Shown: positions 13,621 to 17,484 of the stretch, one piece after another | Layout: every line of letters starts with the position of its first letter | Position numbering within the stretch: position 1 is the stretch's first letter | Assembly: GCA_009787135.1 (NCBI GenBank) | Contig: WRGP01000228.1 | Coordinates: forward strand, 1-17,484 | From: Bacillota bacterium | Lineage (GTDB): Bacteria > Bacillota > Clostridia > Christensenellales > Aristaeellaceae | Direction: 5' to 3' | Length of the DNA: 17,484 nucleotides | Program-made: the position numbers and the translations under genes | Notes under the pieces: generated by a model | What the model was told of the DNA's origin: nothing | The model's database searches: none | Seen by the model: only the letters and a program-made list of their open reading frames with translations

Positions 13621-14988
13621 TTACCGGTTGACGTTCTCATCCAGAACCGCCTGGAGGTTAGCATTTGCCGTATCCAGCAGCGCCTGTATGTCCGCGCCTT
13701 CGTTGGTCAGCACTTCTTGCAGAACCTTCGTCAGCTCCGCGTACATGTCCTGCGTCATCATCGGCTCCTCCAAGCGCAGCGTGGCGGCGGCGGTGTCGAA
13801 GTAGTGATCAAACATCCGCGGGTCCACGTTGGCGTATTCCGCGATCACGTCCAGCTCGGCCTGGATAAAATCCGGATCAATCCAGCCCGAGAACCTGCGG
13901 ATAACCGGTATACCGCTTTCCACGCGGTATTTCGCGTCGTCAATCAACCCTTGCTTGCTCGTTTCGGTTACCACGGGCGCCTTGCCCATGATTTCGATAT
14001 ACTTCAGGGCCGCTTCGACTTCCTCATCCGTAGCGTTGGCCGCGAACATATACGGCGTGCCGCCGCCCAGGGCAAAGGTACCGGCCGGACCCGCGGGAAT
14101 GGCGACCATCATCAGCTTATCCACCGGCAGGCCCTGGACGCTCGTGGGCTGGTTGACGGCATCGTTGGCGGCAATATACATAGCGGCCGCGCCGGTGCCC
14201 AGCTGCGCGAAACCCGTGCCCCAGTTTTCGCTGACCGGGTCGCTGGTCAGAAGGTCATACTTCCATTTCAGGTCGCGGACATACTGCATCGCCGCGACAA
14301 CTTCGGGCGAGTTGAGGTTGGCAAGCCACTTGCCGTTTTCATCCTGCACTTCAAGGTTCGCGCCAAAGGTCCACGCGATGTTGGAAAAATGCCAGCCGCC
14401 GGCGTTGTCCATGGCCAGCAGGCACAGCGCCGCGGAGCCTGTGGCTTCCTTAATCTTCAGGCCAACCTCCACGAGCTCGTCCCAGGTCTTAGGATACAGG
14501 GGGATGCCGTCTTCATCTACCAGGCCGGCGTCTTCAAATACCTCGGCATTGATCATCAGGCCCAGCGCGTAAGCGTCGCGCGGAATGCCGTACACGCGGC
14601 CATCGGCGTCGCTCATCAAGCCGCGAACGCCTGGGGCCATTTTTTCAAGCCAGCCCCGGGCCTCAAGCTGACCGGTAATATCCCTGACAAAACCGTTGGC
14701 GATCAGCTTTTGCGGCTCTGTGAACCAGGTCTGAAAAATGGTGGGCACATTGCCCGCCTCGGCCATGGGCACAAACGTGTCTACCGCGTACTTGTAATAG
14801 ATTTTTTCCAGCGTCACATCCGGCATGGCCTCGGCAAAGGCCGGGTCGAACACGGTCTCATGCACTTTTACGGTATCCACATCCACGTCCTCAGGATAGA
14901 TGCCAAGCCTCAGCACGGTTTCCGCCAGGGCGGACACGGCCGTAAGGCACAGGCAAACGCTTACCACCAGGGCCAGCAGCTTCTTCAT
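13621..14988 (-). CDS. CUT1 extracellular sugar solute-binding protein
   Basis: A 455-residue family 1 solute-binding protein, first gene of the sugar operon. The signal peptide is clear (MKKLLALVVSVCLCLTAVSALA, cleavage after A22). Family hallmarks include the domain-hinge region YGIPRDAYALGLMINAEVFEDAG (around 133-155, broken here by ordinary substitutions), KTWDELVEVG, and C-terminal helical repeats ending in NLQAVLDENVNR. The cysteines in the leader do not form a lipobox, because a Gly, Ala or Ser is missing immediately before either Cys. Surface retention is therefore unexplained. The ATG at 14988 has AAAAAGGAGG. It delivers substrate to the two permeases downstream. The ligand cannot be read from sequence, but GH65 in the operon points to an alpha-linked di- or oligosaccharide. 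Confidence 0.93.
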   Translation of the reverse strand: MKKLLALVVSVCLCLTAVSALAETVLRLGIYPEDVDVDTVKVHETVFDPAFAEAMPDVTLEKIYYKYAVDTFVPMAEAGNVPTIFQTWFTEPQKLIANGFVRDITGQLEARGWLEKMAPGVRGLMSDADGRVYGIPRDAYALGLMINAEVFEDAGLVDEDGIPLYPKTWDELVEVGLKIKEATGSAALCLLAMDNAGGWHFSNIAWTFGANLEVQDENGKWLANLNSPEVVAAMQYVRDLKWKYDLLTSDPVSENWGTGFAQLGTGAAAMYIAANDAVNQPTSVQGLPVDKLMMVAIPAGPAGTFALGGGTPYMFAANATDEEVEAALKYIEIMGKAPVVTETSKQGLIDDAKYRVESGIPVIRRFSGWIDPDFIQAELDVIAEYANVDPRMFDHYFDTAAATLRLEEPMMTQDMYAELTKVLQEVLTNEGADIQALLDTANANLQAVLDENVNR

Positions 14989-15022
14989 AAGGGTTCCTCC
15001 TTTTTATTTCCCCTTGACAGGG

Positions 15023-15036
15023 TTTTACGTTCAACT
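15023..15036. promoter_or_regulatory. Candidate LacI-family operator, copy 1
   Basis: TTTTACGTTCAACT has the CG-centred partial dyad typical of LacI-family sites (TT at one end, AA at the other). It starts just downstream of the -10 box of the sugar operon, about where transcription should begin, so bound repressor would block initiation. Confidence 0.6.
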
Positions 15037-15043
15037 CTGTACA

Positions 15044-15072
15044 AAAATATCATATATAGCAAGTATTGTCAA
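15044..15072 (-). promoter_or_regulatory. Promoter of the sugar transporter/phosphorylase operon
   Basis: On the minus strand, TTGACA (15072-15067), a 17-bp spacer and TATTTT (15049-15044) form a plausible sigma-A promoter. The leader to the ATG at 14988 would be about 50 nt. Confidence 0.7.
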
Positions 15073-15077
15073 CATGA

Positions 15078-15091
15078 TTTTGCGTACAACT
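15078..15091. promoter_or_regulatory. Candidate LacI-family operator, copy 2
   Basis: TTTTGCGTACAACT matches copy 1 at 12 of 14 positions in the same orientation, 55 bp away (about five helical turns), just upstream of the -35 box of the sugar operon and 25 bp before the -35 of the repressor gene. Two sites on the same face of the helix would permit looping and autoregulation. Confidence 0.6.
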
Positions 15092-15115
15092 TACAATTTT
15101 TCACAGACAAATTAT

Positions 15116-15143
15116 TTGCATTTTCTTCGCCGCATGGTATACT
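15116..15143 (+). promoter_or_regulatory. Promoter of the lacI-family gene
   Basis: TTGCAT (15116-15121), a 16-bp spacer and TATACT (15138-15143) lie 40 bp before the start codon. Confidence 0.6.
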
Positions 15144-15183
15144 CATGTTTGTCGGCACATTACGGACGAGTGGAGGCCAGGCC

Positions 15184-16200
15184 ATGGCGACGATTAAAGA
15201 TATTGCCCGCGCGGTGGGCGTCAGCCCTACCACGGTTTCCAACGTCATACATGGCAACACGGGGCGGGTATCCATGAATACGGTCCGGCGGATCAACGAA
15301 GCGATCAAAACGATGCGGTATGTGCCCAACATGTCGGCGCGCGCGCTGGTGAGCAGCTCCTCACGCATCATCGGCGTGATCAACCATCTCGTGCCCATGG
15401 AGAGCGGCGGTTTTTTTCAAGACCCGTTCCACGGCGCGCTGCTGGCGGGCATTGAGACGGCGCTTCACAAGCGGAATTACTATCTTATGGTGCGCACGAT
15501 CCGTACCATTCCCGAGCTATTATCCCTCCTGGCCAGCTGGAACCTGGACGGCCTCATCCTCACGGGCATCTTCCCGCATGAGTTCTACCAAAGCCTGCTG
15601 GAGCAGCCGTGCCCCTTTCTGCTCATTGACAGCTATATCGACAACCCCAAGGTGCTGCAGGTGCGCCTGCAGGACCGGGAAGGCGGATATCTGGCCACCC
15701 GCCATCTTTTGGAGGCAGGCCACCGCGACATCCTTTTTTGCAGCCCGAAAATTTTCGAGCGCGGCGTGGTATCCGAGCGGTTTGAGGGCTATCGCGCGGC
15801 GCTTGACGAATTCAAAGTGCCTGTGCGGGCGGAGTATATCTATGAGCGGGAGATTGGCATCCCCACGGCTACCGCGCTCGGCCGGGAACTGGCCAAGCGC
15901 GGGGACTTTACCGCCATCTTCGCCACGGCCGACATTCTGGCCGCCGGGCTCATCTCGGGCCTGCACGACGCGGGGCGGCGCGTGCCGGATGAAATATCCA
16001 TCGTTGGCTTTGACGATCTGAACATCGCCCAGCTGACCAGCCCTCACCTGACGACCGTGCATCAGGACGTCGTCGAGAAAGGCATGACCGCCGTGGACAT
16101 GCTGCTCAGCGCCATGAAAGGCGGGACGCCGCCGGACATCGTCACCTTTCCCGTCAGCCTTATGAAGCGGCAGAGCGTGGCGAGGCGCAGCCCCTCATGA
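15184..16200 (+). CDS. LacI-family transcriptional repressor
   Basis: A 338-residue regulator, probably of the divergent sugar operon. The N-terminal helix-turn-helix is classic (ATIKDIARAVGVSPTTVSNV, residues 2-21), followed by a hinge with the MRYVPNMSARALVSS pattern. The rest is a periplasmic-binding-protein-like effector domain: RIIGVI begins the first strand, and GYLATRHLLEAGHRDI, IFATADILAAGLI and ISIVGFDDLNIAQLTSPHLTTVHQD are the conserved landmarks. The inducer is likely the imported sugar or a product of it. I chose ATG 15184 because GTGGAGG lies just upstream and the domain starts there; the frame is open far upstream but that part is antisense to the binding-protein gene. The C-terminus is normal in length. 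Confidence 0.95.
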   Translation: MATIKDIARAVGVSPTTVSNVIHGNTGRVSMNTVRRINEAIKTMRYVPNMSARALVSSSSRIIGVINHLVPMESGGFFQDPFHGALLAGIETALHKRNYYLMVRTIRTIPELLSLLASWNLDGLILTGIFPHEFYQSLLEQPCPFLLIDSYIDNPKVLQVRLQDREGGYLATRHLLEAGHRDILFCSPKIFERGVVSERFEGYRAALDEFKVPVRAEYIYEREIGIPTATALGRELAKRGDFTAIFATADILAAGLISGLHDAGRRVPDEISIVGFDDLNIAQLTSPHLTTVHQDVVEKGMTAVDMLLSAMKGGTPPDIVTFPVSLMKRQSVARRSPS

Positions 16201-16305
16201 ACCGCGGTTCATCAACGATCAAAAGACAGGCGTTGAATGAAAAAGTAAACGCCAGAGTGAAAGGTGGCGGAGAAGAAGACAGGCATCGCGCGGCCGGCAC
16301 GCGGG

Positions 16306-16335
16306 TTGACCCTGACCTTCATCATCTGTTATACT
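16306..16335 (+). promoter_or_regulatory. Promoter of metA
   Basis: TTGACC (16306-16311), an 18-bp spacer and TATACT (16330-16335). The leader would be only about 30 nt, containing the ribosome binding site GGGAGGAA (16356-16363). The 170-bp gap after the LacI gene also has GGCGTT/AACGCC able to form a weak 6-bp stem, without a T-run. Confidence 0.65.
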
Positions 16336-16370
16336 CCTTCCAGCCTTAACGATTTGGGAGGAATTTTTGC

Positions 16371-17297
16371 ATGCCCATTCGCATCCCCAACGCGCTGCCA
16401 TCCGCCGATATCCTTGGCGGCGAGAACATCTTCGTGATGACAGAGCGGCGCGCGACCATGCAGGACATTCGCCCGCTCAAGATCGCCCTTTTTAACATCA
16501 TGCCCACCAAGCTGATCACGGAAACGCAGCTTCTGCGCATGCTCTCCAACACGCCGCTGCAGGTGGATATCACACTGCTGCACCCCTATACCTACCAGAG
16601 CAGCCACACGTCCAGCGAGCATCTGGACACCTTCTACAAGACATTCCCCGATATCGCGCGGGAAAAATTCGACGGCATGATCATCACCGGCGCGCCGGTG
16701 GAGAAGATGCAGTTTGACGACGTGACCTACTGGGCGGAATTGACAGAGCTGCTCGAGTGGTCCAAGACAAACGTATACTCCACGCTGCACATCTGCTGGG
16801 GGGCGCAGGCCGGGCTGTATCACCATTACGGCGTGCCCAAGCACGAGATGCCGCGCAAGCTCTCGGGCGTATTCCCGCACCGGGTGCTGGGGCGAAACAT
16901 CCCCCTGTTCCGGGGCTTTGACGACGAGTTTTTCATGCCCCATTCGCGCTATACGGAAATACGCCGGGCGGACATTGAAAAGGCGGCCGGCCTCGACATC
17001 GTGGCCGACTCGCGCGAGGCGGGCGTGGCCATTGTCATGCTGCGCAGCGGGCGGCAGATTTTTGTGACCGGCCATGGGGAATATGACGCGGCGACGCTGG
17101 GCGACGAATACAGGCGGGACATGGCCAAGGGGCTTGCGGACGTGAACCCCCCCGCCCATTACTTTGAGGACGACGATCCGCGGAAAGGCCCGATCGTGCG
17201 CTGGCGCGCGCATGCCAGCCTTTTGTTCTCCAACTGGCTGAATTATTACGTATATCAGGAGACGCCGTTTGATTTGGCGAAGATTCAATGCTGGTGA
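16371..17297 (+). CDS. metAA: Homoserine O-acetyltransferase (MetA family)
   Basis: A 308-residue enzyme of methionine synthesis that acylates homoserine. The family start MPIRIPNALPS, the catalytic Cys142 (HICWGAQAGLYHHYG), His235 and Glu237 (HGEYD) are all present and at the standard positions. Residue 111 is Glu (GAPVEKMQF). In this family Glu111 goes with acetyl-CoA use, as in Bacillus, while Gly111 as in E. coli goes with succinyl-CoA. I therefore call it an acetyltransferase despite the common annotation of the family as succinyltransferase. Length is normal. It has its own promoter and a good ribosome binding site, and is not functionally tied to the sugar locus beside it. Confidence 0.95.
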   Translation: MPIRIPNALPSADILGGENIFVMTERRATMQDIRPLKIALFNIMPTKLITETQLLRMLSNTPLQVDITLLHPYTYQSSHTSSEHLDTFYKTFPDIAREKFDGMIITGAPVEKMQFDDVTYWAELTELLEWSKTNVYSTLHICWGAQAGLYHHYGVPKHEMPRKLSGVFPHRVLGRNIPLFRGFDDEFFMPHSRYTEIRRADIEKAAGLDIVADSREAGVAIVMLRSGRQIFVTGHGEYDAATLGDEYRRDMAKGLADVNPPAHYFEDDDPRKGPIVRWRAHASLLFSNWLNYYVYQETPFDLAKIQCW

Positions 17298-17484
17298 CCT
17301 TTACGGAAACGCGATAACAGGCCTCCCCGGCATGAAGGGAAAGCCGTCACCAATACCATTTCAAAAGAATATAAGGTAGCGAAGCCCGCGCGCCCACGGC
17401 GGCGAGTGCTTACGCTAATTATGAATGCGGTGATCTTCATGCGAATGCCTCTTTATATCACGGCGGTCAGCGGCGGCAATGCCG
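17298..17484. other. Region after metA with no supportable gene
   Basis: I see no clear terminator. A frame on the plus strand is open to the window edge and contains ATG at 17421 (MNAVIFMRMPLYITAV), but there is no ribosome binding site and only 21 codons are visible, so it is not called. A hypothetical gene continuing to the right is possible. Confidence 0.3.

Noticed and set aside
13612..15183. Long N-terminal extension of the LacI-family frame
   Set aside because: It is antisense to the solute-binding protein. The helix-turn-helix begins at the ATG at 15184, which has its own ribosome binding site and promoter.
16201..16370. SAM riboswitch or T-box before metA
   Set aside because: The predicted leader after the -10 box is only about 30 nt, and none of the conserved riboswitch elements are visible.
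1..17484. CRISPR arrays, rRNA or tRNA genes, insertion-sequence ends
   Set aside because: Reading both strands I found no regularly spaced repeats, no RNA gene signatures, and no transposase apart from the tyrosine integrase.

Overview
The window looks like a piece of a Bacillota (Clostridia-type) chromosome, probably from an uncultured gut or anaerobic-habitat lineage. The grounds are strong AGGAGG-type ribosome binding sites on nearly every gene, TTGACA/TATACT-type promoters, a CUT1 sugar importer with no ATPase gene of its own, a soluble PAS-GGDEF protein, and a MetA with the residue typical of the acetyl-CoA-using enzymes. I cannot name the species. Base composition changes by eye: about 1-6550 is moderately AT-rich, and about 6600-17300 is clearly GC-rich with many GCG/CGC codons.

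Region A (1-1640) is the right end of an integrated element: the C-terminus of an unrecognised acidic protein followed by a complete tyrosine recombinase. The integrase stops about 30 bp before the point where an oppositely oriented ABC-transporter ATPase gene (1613-1879) loses its family sequence, so the element appears to sit inside that gene. The ATPase stump is preceded by its TetR-type regulator (1894-2508).

Region B (2649-6552) is a MarR-regulated exporter operon: marR, two tandem paralogous ABC ATPases and one ABC-2-type permease. The permease carries a roughly 200-residue insert made of three ungapped 47-residue repeats. The tetR and marR promoters diverge and share identical hexamers and spacing. 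A hairpin-rich gap (6553-6834) separates this operon from a diguanylate cyclase (6835-8100).

Region C (8137-16200) is a carbohydrate-use locus. Reading leftward on the minus strand from 14988 it encodes a solute-binding protein, two CUT1 permeases, a GH65 inverting phosphorylase and a GH28-like right-handed beta-helix protein with a predicted leader peptide. A LacI-family repressor is transcribed divergently (15184-16200). Two copies of a 14-bp CG-centred element flank the transporter promoter, and an 11-bp perfect stem-loop lies between the binding-protein and permease genes. The simplest reading is that a beta-helix enzyme releases an oligosaccharide, the importer takes it up, and the cytoplasmic GH65 enzyme phosphorolyses an alpha-glycosidic bond in it, all under LacI control. 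The substrate cannot be fixed from sequence alone.

Region D (16371-17297) is metA (homoserine O-acyltransferase, probably O-acetyl) with its own promoter. The last 187 bp hold no gene I can support.
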